64,000 nucleotides of DNA, from NCBI GenBank assembly GCA_002900995.3, contig CM035304.1, forward strand, positions 144,877 through 208,876. The letters run 5' to 3'. How positions within the stretch are numbered: the stretch's first letter is position 1; every line of letters starts with the position of its first letter. Below the pieces are notes generated by a model. That model saw only the letters and a list, made by a program, of their open reading frames with translations, did not search any database and was not told where the DNA came from. A program made the position numbers and the translations under genes. The DNA comes from Ganoderma boninense. Taxonomy: Eukaryota > Basidiomycota > Agaricomycetes > Polyporales > Polyporaceae. This document shows, in pieces, positions 34,916 through 44,793 of the stretch.

Positions 34916-37695
34916 ATGACCTTTGCCACCCTCCGAGCCTTGCACGCCGTCATTGGCGCCGCGATAGACGACATCGAAAGAGTCTACGGAGAGCGGACGC
35001 CGCAAGGCTGCTTGGTGGAGTATCCATCCCTCAACGAACCCTACTACCGGACTGCACAGCACACCTCAGAAGAGGAGCTCGCCGAAGCACTGAAGGAGGA
35101 CCCGAATGTTTCAATTGCCTCCAAGCGTATCGTTGCAGCTTGTTCCCAGCTTTCCATCACAGTGAACAAGCCGTGGTCCGGGTTGATGGAGGATGTGATG
35201 TGGGTACGTCGCCTTCGCCCCTCAACATGTGTATCTTTCTCACAGGAGGCCACCACGTCCTATAGGCCCAATTCTCGTTCGCAATTCGGTTCCTCGAAGC
35301 GGCCAATATCGTCGAAATACTGCGCGATGCTGGTCCCGGAGGCTTGCACGTCCGGGAGATCCATCGCTTGATCCTCGAGTTGCGTACGAATGCGAGGACT
35401 GCTGCCCCTCCGGACGCAGTCCCTATGACCCCTTTTCATTTAAGTGAGCGAGGCCATCCTTCTCCTTATCTATGACGACTGAAGTCGGGATTACCTTAGG
35501 TCACATCCTTCGCCTGCTTGCTACCGGCCACTACCTGCGTGAAATCACGCCCGACGTCTTCGCCAACAACCGCATGTCGTCCTACATCGATTCCGGAAAG
35601 ACGCTATCTCAGTTGCGTGCAGAGTGAGCTCCCACATTCTCTTCCAATGATTCAATTCGCGCCTCACTCCAGTTGTAATGCAAGGCCAGGAAAGAAGTAC
35701 CACGATACAGACGGTGTAGCAGCGTACGTTGGCACATTGTACGTCTCTCCGTCGTTACAAAAGCCCTGGCTTGAACTTTTGGCTCACGAATGCCGACAAT
35801 GACATGACCTACACTAAAGTGGCGACGAAGTGCTGAAAACGGCGGCATATCTGACGGAATGGGCTCTGCCTGAAAAGCGCGGCGCGATGGGCCGTGACGC
35901 CAGCACGGACTTCGACTACACGCAGCCTCCCGAACTCCTTGGTCAGTCTGCCGGCCCCGGGAGGAAAGGCGCTGTCACCAGTGTGTAACGGGCAGGTCAC
36001 GGAGTGACCGCGTTACGGTTCCCCAATAGACCAATAAACCCAGGACGGGCCTAGTCCACCCGTACACAGGCTGGGAAAGTGGGACGGATAGTCCAACGGT
36101 TGTGCGTGGTGCAATTCCCGCGCGTTCCATTTTCAGCCGGTCGTTACACAGTGACACCCACCATGCCACGGCGTTCAACTTCGCGTTCAACACGGGGCTG
36201 GGGTTTTTCTCCTGGCTTGAGCTACCCGAGAATGAGGGCAGGTTCGTGCGACTTGGGCACGCGATGGCGGGCTCGCGTCAGTGCGAGTCTATGGACGCCG
36301 TCCTCCAAGGTAAGATCTCAAAATTAATTATTTGACATTTACTGCGCGGCGTAGTGTCCATGTCCATGATGCACCGCAAAGGGTCGACTACTAACGCTTG
36401 GCCTACAGGGTTCTCGTGGGAGAAGCTCCCGCGGGGCGCAGTCCTTGTTGACGTCGGTGGCGGCATCGGCTCGCAGGGCATGCTCGTCGCGCAAGCGCAC
36501 CCACACATCCACGTCGTCGTCGAGGACAGGGACCAGGTCGTCTCTACCGCTGCCTCTGTACGTCGACACCTCAGCCCATCTATCCCCTCCTCTCCTTTTG
36601 TCTATTCCACCTATATGGAAGATCAAGTCGTCTAACCCTCAGGATCTGGCAGGCTTGGGGTCCGCAATATGCGCATCTGTTCGAATCCGGCCGCGTGTCC
36701 TGGCGCACGCGCGACCTTTTCGAGGCCTGGCCTCCTCTCGCTCACCCTGCCCTCGGGCTTATCGACGCTCCTGCCGTGTTTCACCTCCGGCTCGTCATGC
36801 ACGACTGGAATGACGAAGATTGCAAGCGGTTCGCTGCCTTCTATACTTCGCTCGAGCGACGCGCCTGTGGGTTGCAGATTCGCTGACTCGCGCTCTGCAC
36901 ACGTCGTGCACATACAGAATCCTGTCCCGGCTTCGAGCCGCAGCGGGGCCCGATACCAAGCTCCTCATAGGCGAGATACTTCTCCAGCACGTGTGCGCGG
37001 ACGAGGCGGAATACGCCGCTGCCGACGGCTCTGGGGCGGTGTACCCATTCGTCACTAAGGACTCCCCCCTGCTGCCGAACCTCGGTGTGGCGAACATTGT
37101 CGGGTACTTCATGGATCTCTTTGTGCGCCTGCTTTCTTCCATTCGCTTTGACATGGGGTTGGAAGCGCTGATGCGCGACCACAATGCGGTCGCTAATAGG
37201 GGTGGTCAGAGTGGACGATTCTGCTCGATTCTGGGGACGATTCTGGGAGCGATTCTGAACACGATTCTGGTCGCCAGAATCGCGATTCTGGCAGAATCAA
37301 GCAGAATCGAGCAGAATCGCAGAAGCGGCTCTGGAGGCGCTTCTGTCCCCAGAATCGTGATTTTGGCGTCGCGATTCTGCCTCGTCCCAGAATCGCCTCC
37401 AGGATCATGTCCAAAATCCCGCCCAAAATCGAGTTTTCGCACAACGGGGTGGTCAGAGTGGACACCATTTTGATGGCGATTCTGGTCCCAGAATCGCCAT
37501 AGAATCGAATGCAGAATCGAACGGGAATCGTCAACTTTGACCGCCCCTAATATGCAGGTGATGGGCTTGTGCGATGCGAAAGAGCGTTCCGCGGACGAGA
37601 TGGCAGCGCTGACGCTATCTGCGGGGTGGAAGGTCGCGGAGGTTCGTCGGGCGCCTGGATCACTTTGGGCGTACACGACAGCAGTGCCGGTATAA
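34916..37695 (+). CDS. SAM-dependent O-methyltransferase C with two element insertions
   Basis: Third paralogue. The ATG at 34916 (MTFATLRALHAVIGAAIDDI) starts the shared dimerisation half. Later exons carry FNFAFNTGLGFFSWLELPEN, the SAM loop VLVDVGGGIGSQG, WGPQYAHLF, LVMHDWNDEDCKR with the catalytic His, LLIGEILLQHVC, FVTKDSPLLPNLG and WKVAEVRRAPGSLWAYTTAV before the TAA at 37693-37695. A 165-bp element (35984-36148) interrupts the exon between GAVTS and DTHHATAF. Removing it with one copy of its duplication restores the exon exactly, and splicing at GTAACG (35985) and TTTTCAG (36136) would also keep the frame. A second element (37198-37548) sits inside the last intron. Expression of a full-length enzyme depends on splicing across both. 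Confidence 0.8.
35984..36148 (+). mobile_element. introner-like MITE, copy 1 (165 bp) in an O-methyltransferase exon
   Basis: The element starts TGTAACGGGCAGG and ends GGTCGTTACA, so the terminal 7 bp are inverted repeats. The 5-bp sequence CAGTG is present directly on both sides (35979-35983 and 36149-36153). Next to the left end lies GTCACGGAGTGAC, a small hairpin. Copy 2 at 62299-62485 is nearly identical but has 22 bp more. No coding capacity. A GT donor is built into the left terminal repeat and TTTTCAG lies 12 bp before the right end. Confidence 0.85.
37198..37548 (+). repeat. MITE-like element, family 1, in the last intron of O-methyltransferase C
   Basis: A 351-bp element with ends AGGGGTGGTCAGAGTGG and, reverse-complemented, AGGGGCGGTCAAAGTTG. 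It is flanked by AAT on both sides (37195-37197 and 37549-37551). Inside are eight GATTCTG and eight CAGAATC heptamers, so much of it can pair with itself. A second left-end-like sequence (GGGGTGGTCAGAGTGG) occurs inside at about 37444. No coding capacity. Confidence 0.8.
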
Positions 37696-38388
37696 GGAAA
37701 TGGAAAGAGTTGTGTTACATGTCACAACACCGCGGCTTCGCTGACAATATGAATACAGAATAATCTCCAATCAAGCGAACCGGGCCACCCGGCGAAGGAT
37801 TACGAGGTGTACTAGTAGCACTGCCCACGTTGTCAAAGTGTCGAGTTTTGATCGGATGTGACTCGTCGGATGGGTTCCTGTAAATTGCATGAATGCAAAC
37901 ATACTTATTTGTCGTGTGTAAGTAGCTGATTGAGATGAGGGAAGGGAGGTTGGTGCACCGTGCCGTCAACCCCAGGCTGCCACTGCGGTGCGGCTAAATA
38001 GAATGCAATTCAGCGAGGGAACACCGTTTTCCACTGCTCATGCAATAATGATGGAGGAGGATGGGCACAAGCGTACCAGCTTTATACGAGCCATCGCGCC
38101 CCAGCACCATGAAGTCAACGAAATCAAAACACATCGTGAAGGAGAGAAGCTCGAATGCGATGTAGCAGCGTCTCGTATACCGCCGAGAACGGCCAACCGC
38201 GGGCAAGCGTGTGCGGGATGAAATTGCGCTTCAACCTTTATCAGGTAATTCCCGCCGTGCCTAAGCCGTCGTCCGGAGTCTTCAGCCCAAAAAGGACAGT
38301 CCGCAGCCGTGACTCCCCCGCCCCGCCTCGCGCCCTCCGCAGGCGCCATGTTCATTTCCCAGCGCCGCGATGCTGTAGGCGAAGCTCC
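37696..38388. other. intergenic, nothing recognised
   Basis: Downstream of O-methyltransferase C. No gene, RNA or repeat recognised. Confidence 0.45.
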
Positions 38389-38583
38389 ATGTCCAGCATA
38401 AGCAGTGAACTGAGTTGCATTTTCAACGGTGCTGACCTAGTTGACGTCCACCTGGAACGACGAGCGGCCCTCATGGCCAGGCAACGAGGCTTCCTGGAGC
38501 GCTGGACAGCGCACATCAGCTCACGGCCCAGCGCGGAGACGAATGATTTTGCAGCGCGAGAGTCCGAGTCCGACGACGACTGA
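38389..38583 (+). CDS. possible small hypothetical protein
   Basis: A 64-codon open frame with an ATG at 38389 (MSSISSELSCIFNGADLVDV) and a Glu/Asp-rich end (ESESDDD). The composition is protein-like and the acidic tail is typical of small nuclear or cytosolic proteins, but there is no family match I know and no neighbour that explains it. The reading frame is open for some distance upstream, so the true start could lie further 5'. It may equally be a chance frame. Confidence 0.25.
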   Translation: MSSISSELSCIFNGADLVDVHLERRAALMARQRGFLERWTAHISSRPSAETNDFAARESESDDD

Positions 38584-39080
38584 CTGGGGGGCTAAGGTCA
38601 GCAATCAGCGCCCAAGGTGCATCAGAATGCTCTCATGTACTTACGCGGACTCGAAGGTTGGGATCGTGCGCCGTCGACATGGCAGGGCGGGTTTTCACCA
38701 GCACACCTCGCAGGGGGTGGGCGCGACGCCCTGCGCATGCACAATGTAACTTGGGTAACGCGTAACCATAGAGCTATCCGGTTGAGGAGCTCAGTCAAAA
38801 CAACCCATCCTTGTATGCTGTCGCAAATGCTCAATCCTAGGATGATCAAGGGGTGTATGAACGTTCAGCCCAGCCCCTACGAAGAAAGCATAGTCAACGA
38901 CGGACCTGTCATGAGACATGGCACTTTCGTTACGAGAGAGCCGTCCAACATTGAAGGCAATACAGAATAGCGACTTGCCATCATGATCGAAACACAGTGT
39001 ACAAACTACAGCATTCGACACGCCCCGAAATTGTGCCTACAAATGTCAACGTTCCTTCGCAATTCTACACATACCGCTCA
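38584..39080. other. intergenic, nothing recognised
   Basis: Stretch downstream of the PSD-like gene. No gene or repeat recognised. Confidence 0.45.
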
Positions 39081-41326
39081 TCACAGCACAGTGCACTTCG
39101 ACGCCAGCCCCCACACGTCCCAACTTCCGTCACCCGCCGCCGCCGCCGCCGCCTTGGGAGAGCTGCTTTCAGAACTGTTGATGTCCCCGCCGCGCAGGAC
39201 GCTTGCAGGGTTGAACCCGGCCGTGGGCAGCAAGCTGTGCCCGATCGACTGCCCGACCTTCACGAGTGTCTCGATCGGTACGTCCGAGTTCTTCAGGAGG
39301 TCCTCGTCAAATCTACCACACGTGTTAGCGTCACTATGTCTCCTTCCACGACAAGAGCGGGGGAAATACGCACTGCATGAGGCTCTTGGGGAAGAGCACG
39401 ACGACGGTGCTCCCGCCGTACGCAAAGTAGCCCAGCTCGTCGCCACGCCGCACGCTCTCGCCCTTCTTCGCCGTCCAGAGGATGCTCCCGACCTGCGTAT
39501 ATCAGACGTATCAGCCAGCCGCACGCACCACAGGCCACGAAGGGGACACGCACGAGCATGGCACCAATAGCGACGAAGGCGATGGGCGCGTTCGACTGCG
39601 AGTGCGTCATGTACATGATCGAGCGCTTGTTATCTGTGAAGACGTCGAAGCCCGACTCGTTCACCGCCTGCGGGTTCACTGCACGGGTGCATACAGTTGT
39701 CAGTTTCAGCTCAATTCAGGAATACCCAGCCAACTCGGCATGCTGAGAACCTGCGAACGGGGCAACGGGGCACTGGCGAAGGAAGAGAAGAGGGAGCACA
39801 AGGAGATGGGTGCTGACCGGTGTAGTACTGCCCAGGGATGTCGTGGACGTCCCCGACGACGCCGTCGATCGGGCTGTGGTAGCGGTGGTAGTCCGCCGGA
39901 GCTAGTCTGTCGTGCATGCGAGCATACGAGACATGAGAACAGAGAACGCGCAGCGCGCTCAATTGAGCTGAGGAACGTACCGGAAGATCGCGACGCTTCC
40001 GCCCTCGAACATGCGGGCCTGGTCCGAGCCCGGTGCCACGCCAAGCAAGGACGCGATCGAGAAGTTGTTGCCCTTCACCCTGTGCACACGGCGGTGAGAC
40101 GTGAGCCACCAACCGTTGCCATTGCGCACTAGCACGCAGCTGGAGAGGCCCGAGGTAGTACGTACCAGAACTGGTGCGCGGCTTCGACTGTAGGGTAGAC
40201 GGTGAGACGCGAGTCCGCCGCACTGCAGAAGCCGAGGGGATCGTCGCACGTGAAGAAGCCGCAGGGCTGTATGCTCGTTAGCTTCCATATATCTGTGCGG
40301 GACGTCGAACACGCGCAAATTATCGGGTCCCGAGACGCCAGAGCATGAGCTTTACAGCGTGATTGCCCTCCATGGAGGGTGCATAGTGTAGGCGTAGATC
40401 GCTCAATGACTCTGCGCCCTTATGTCAGCTTACTCGTCGTTCTAAAGCGCCGAAAGCGCGTTCTCGTGTCACAGGACACGTAGTCTTCCTCCTGCCCCCG
40501 CCATCACTGTGTCCACCAAGGCCCTCGTTATCGAGTATATGCCTGGTCGTCAGCAGAGCAGAGCCTCCAGCCTTCCCCGACGTCTGGGAGAGGTCTCAGC
40601 GCCGCGAGACGCGCATATATCCACCGTAACGGAGGGGGCATGCACCGCGAGAAGCGCATACAGCTAGTCGGTACTCACCGGTAGAAGAAGTCATTGAAAC
40701 ACTTGTACTTGGTGATGTCCGGCTGCGCGAGCTCGTCGAGGGAGATGGAGTAGGTGTGGATGAAGGACGGGATGGATTTGACGGACTCGGGCGAGTCGTA
40801 CACTTCACCTTGCTGAACAGAAGCTCAATATCGAGCAAATGAACGAGGGCGATAACGAACGCACCCGGAGAGACAAGTCCTTGAGGACGCTCTCGACAGT
40901 CCGGTTGTGGAGGAGCTTGATTTGGGTGCCGCCGTAGAACATCAAGTGCATGCCCTAGCCTGCTCGGGGCGCGGATGAGCTCACCGGAAGCTTTGGCGAT
41001 GAAGCTGTTAGACTCACCGGGGGTATATAGGCATGCTCTCGAATATCTTCTCGCCCGTGCCGCGTACAATCACGAAGTTGCCGACGTGATACTCGTTGGC
41101 GAGCTGCTCTAGGCCGGGGATGAGCTTGTGGATGTAGGGGATGTGCCATAGCTGATGCATGGGCGCGTGCATGGACTTGCGGACATCGTCGTGATCTGCG
41201 GACTTGTGCAAAAGCTGGTGGAGGGCGGCGAACGACGTCGTTGGGGTCCTTGGCGTCCGGAAGGTTGTCTCTGTGAGATTGCTCGATGGGCCTCGTGAGG
41301 GCGACGTCTTCAGGGATGTGAGACAT
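39081..41326 (-). CDS. phosphatidylserine decarboxylase-like pyruvoyl enzyme
   Basis: Member of the phosphatidylserine decarboxylase family, which self-cleaves to form a pyruvoyl group and removes CO2 from phosphatidylserine or, in some fungal branches, from other amino compounds. The ATG at 41326 starts [20 protein letters not shown]. Landmarks: [128 protein letters not shown] with the cleavage Ser, and [12 protein letters not shown]. The stop is at 39081. Single-base homopolymer excesses (CCC near 41230, GGG near 40953) break the model. The conserved stretch before GFCSAADSR is not found in the roughly 400 bp between 40290 and 40675. It lacks a mitochondrial presequence and a C2 domain, so it resembles the short fungal PSD-like group. 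Confidence 0.8.
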
Positions 41327-43233
41327 GGGTAAGGAGCAGGGAGCGGTGGTGGTGGTGGTTGTAGAGGAAGGAGGGGCGACGCGACACCGAGACGGGATGC
41401 CTGTGAGCGGGCATGGTGGACTGAATTAGCAGCGTTCAGGCAGCGGGAGTCGAACTGGAGGTGATGGACATTGGACGCGCCTCCCGGTGACGTCGGTGTC
41501 TAACCCTGTTTGTATTGCGCCCTAATCCGCCTTGGCGTCTACTCGGGCTTGGCTACATACCGTCATTCCTCCTGATCTCGTTCCGCGCCCGAGGGGTGCT
41601 CTCCTGCCCAACTCCTGCGAGCTGTTACTTGCTCCTCAACGAGTCGGTACTCTGTTACACATCACCGACTCGAGCGCCAGCAAATGGCCCCGCACGATCG
41701 GTCGCTATCTGGCTCCTGCCACGGCCTGTCTCGAGTAAATTTAGATCAGTTTCCGCACGTCGTGGCGAGTTGATAATTATATCTCGAGTCATGTACGAAA
41801 GGGCTCGCAGTGCTCTGGTACTTACTTACAGTTCCGCTCTTGCAAAAGAAAGGGTTCGATGAGTACTTGCTCCTGATATTACTCTCTACTCTTCGTCGTT
41901 CTCCATAGACTGCTGATCTAGATTTGTCATACAGTCGGGTACTCTCGATCTGTCTATCACTTGGAACGTGCGCCCGTCTCCTTTAACCTCGATATCCTGG
42001 TTTGTAATCCATGGAACTTATCTGCTTCCTGTGTTCCACCCTATGTCATCGTTCCTGGCGCAACCGTTAACAGATTCAGTTCGTTATGACTTACAACTCC
42101 CCAAGATCACAACACTGAACCCTAGTTAGACAGCCTAAATCACTACGGTGCTGCAGCACCTCTCTCGCTACCTTGACTTGGCGCTGAACGTCTACTTGAA
42201 CTTGCTCTTTCGAATAGCTTTATGCGAAGGTTGCAGACAAATGGCTCAGAGACGCACGCATCTATGCCAGTCAACCCCCCATCCCCCCCGTTCGCGCAGA
42301 CCTTGCTTGGTTTACTGGCCATGTCCAGCACCTCCCCGCCAGTTCGTTTTCTACTTCTCAGTCGTTATTCTCCCTCCAACGAGCCCGCCTGCGTCGACGC
42401 CTAACAGATCTCAGTTCGTCACATGGCTTCACATCGACTTCCTACTGAGGCTCACTGCGACACTAGTGTGTCGTTATCGCCTTCTGGATTAGACAGGATC
42501 ACATCAAGCGTGATATCTCGACGCACAACCCACCCTCTATCCATTCGTACCCCTCCGGGGTGCGCTGGGGGGTCGTCGCTTGTAATACCACCCGAGCTTT
42601 GGTATCGCTGCCTTGTGCATGCAGTTTTCAGTGTTTAATTCGGGTTCCGTCCATCTTGGCCGTCGGTTAGTACGTATTCCTGCCCCAGCCAGACGAAGCA
42701 ACAGCTCAGGTAAATTTACCGGTTCAAAATCATGGTGCCTGTCGACCGTTCCCACTCCCCTACTCATTCCCTGTGTAGTAACCTACGTGGCACACCCATC
42801 TGCGCTTCCTGCTGCCACTCAAACGCCGCAACTTCTCTGAGATACCCCATGCAACTCTTTGGGAAAGGACCTCGGGATATATTGGTCCCTCTGGCGTTCA
42901 TTCTCGCCCCAACATCAATCTCGCGCGACTCAGCGTTCCCCAGACGAGCAAGCATTCTTCAACCCATCCTATGCCGGGAGACGACGCAGTGCTTGCATCG
43001 GGCTCCGATTGGCTGATATCTCGCCCCACCAACCAGAGGTAAGTTGGATGGGGCCGTTTCTGTCTGTACGGTCACTGGTCGCTAACCTCTCCCCATGTTT
43101 CACAGCATCGGTAGACGTGTGGGGGCATAAGTGCAAAAAACGCACGAGCATATATGCAGTGTAGTGCTCCGCCAGAGCTGTCGGCAACAGGCACTTCCGA
43201 GACGCACACCACCATCTCGCGCTTCTCTCCTCC
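41327..43233. other. 1.9 kb region, no supported gene
   Basis: Pyrimidine-rich on the plus strand with many short open frames and no motif I recognise. It may be shared promoter space between the divergently oriented PSD-like and NmrA-like genes. Confidence 0.4.
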
Positions 43234-44462
43234 ATGACCAACAACTCGGGAGTCTCTGGTTCTCATCGTCGGCGCGACGGGCTGGACGGGCACGAGCATC
43301 CTCCACGGGCTCCTCAAGTCCGGCAACTTCGTATGTCCCACTACGTCCTAACTCCGTGCGCGCCGCTCGTACTCACTGACAGTTCGACGCAGCGAGTCGC
43401 AGCCCTCGTACGACCGGCTTCACTCGCCCAAACCATCGACGCAAAAGCTCGAGGCGCAAGGCGTAGAGATCCGCGTCGGAGACCTCACTGACGGCGTCGA
43501 GAAGCTCACCGCCGCTCTGTCAGGAGTCAACATCGTCATCAGCTGCATCGCGCCCTGGCTCGTCCACCTCCAGACAGACCTGTTCACCGCAGCCAAAGCC
43601 GCTGGCACCGTCACAGCGCGTCGTCCCCTGCGACTTCGCGAGCGCGGGTGTCCCAGGCGTCCGCGCCCTGCACGACATGGTGCGTGCGTTCTCCATCTTC
43701 GCAACGAATAGCAGCAGCGAAGTAGTAACTGATCAAATGCGCGCACCTCCACGCGCACACAGAAACTCGCCATCCGCGAACACATCACCTCTCTCGGCCT
43801 CGGCCACACCTTCATCGACGTCGGCTGGTGGATGCAGCTCTACCTCCCGCTCCCCCTGCGCTCCGCCGCTCCCCCTGGTGCGCTCAAGATGTCGCGCCAC
43901 GTCTACGGCACTGGCGACAGCCGCACGCTCCTGACGAACCTCGACCACATCGGGACGTACGTCGCGCACATCGTCGCGGACCCGCGCACGCTCGGCCGCG
44001 CGGTGCAGGTGTGGGAGGACGAGCGCACGCAGCTCGACGCGCGCGCTATTGGGGAGCGCGTCTCGGGCGACGGGGATGTGCTCAGGGCCCTGCGCGTTCC
44101 GGTGAGTCTCTCGCGTCCCCCATGCGTATTCCATACGTAGCGCAGATACCGACACGCATGTGAACGCATAGGTGACGCGCGAGGAGCTCGAGCAATGGCG
44201 CGACGAGGCCCGCGCCGTGGTGGCACGTGACCTCAAGGACGGGGCCGCGCAGATGAAACAGGGCATGAGCGAGTACATGCTCCATCTGCACTTCCTGCAG
44301 GAGAACACGCTGGAGAACGTGACGCGGCTGGGGTACCTCGACGCTCGCGCGCTGTACCCGGACATCCCGCGGCACACCCTGGAGGAGTACGCGGAGGAGT
44401 TCTACAAGTTGGCGGAGCCTGGCGTGTACTACATGCGGGAGCAGGAGATCAAGCTTCCTTGA
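43234..44462 (+). CDS. NmrA-like / isoflavone-reductase-like NAD(P)-binding protein, frameshifted
   Basis: Atypical short-chain reductase of the NmrA/isoflavone reductase group, using or sensing NADP(H). After the ATG at 43234 the Rossmann motif VLIVGATGWTGTSILHGLLK is plain, followed after one intron by RVAALVRPASLAQTIDAK, GVEIRVGDLTD, LSGVNIVISCIAPW, TDLFTAAKAAG, VVPCDFASAGVPG, REHITSLGLGHTFIDVGWW, LDHIGTYVAHIV, VTREELEQWRDEA and LEEYAEEFY, with the stop at 44460-44462. Three frame breaks occur: GGG instead of GG after MTNNS, AAAA at about 43441, and one base before RVVPCDF at about 43614. The first two are homopolymer length changes. Genes of this type commonly tailor secondary metabolites. 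It stands alone on this strand here. Confidence 0.8.
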
Positions 44463-44793
44463 GGTAATGTGTTTGGTGCACTCAGACGTAGAAGGCCCAT
44501 GGTGTCCCTTCGACGCGACGCGATACACAAAATGATTACTTACCCTCGGTCCACGGACGCAAGCCAGGGAGCAAGCCAGGGTGAGGAAGAAAGAATACAT
44601 TATATACGGTGCAGCGAGCCAATCGTACGGATTCCACGAGAATACAAACACAAACATTGCGAGAAAATGTACAAATGCCAACGATGCCGAGTCTCAGTCA
44701 GAGTCCTATATGATGCCATATTCCCTTGTCGAAAGGGTCCTCACAGACAGTCCAAAGCCATTTCAAAAAGAACTGTGGGTCCCCGCGCCCCGC
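44463..44793. other. intergenic, nothing recognised
   Basis: A short convergent region between the NmrA-like and phosphatase-like genes. Confidence 0.5.

Noticed and set aside
36070..36148. tRNA-like look of GTCCAACGG and GGTGCAATTCCC inside the introner-like element
   Set aside because: Spacing between the A-box-like and B-box-like parts is too short and no cloverleaf forms. The TIRs and duplications explain the element as a DNA transposon derivative and not a SINE.
39130..39160. GCC trinucleotide run
   Set aside because: It encodes the poly-Ala stretch near the C-terminus of the PSD-like protein. An ordinary coding microsatellite.
39081..41326. PsiD-type tryptophan decarboxylase
   Set aside because: The sequence follows the ordinary PSD-like branch ([13 protein letters not shown]) and there is no evidence for an aromatic amino acid substrate.
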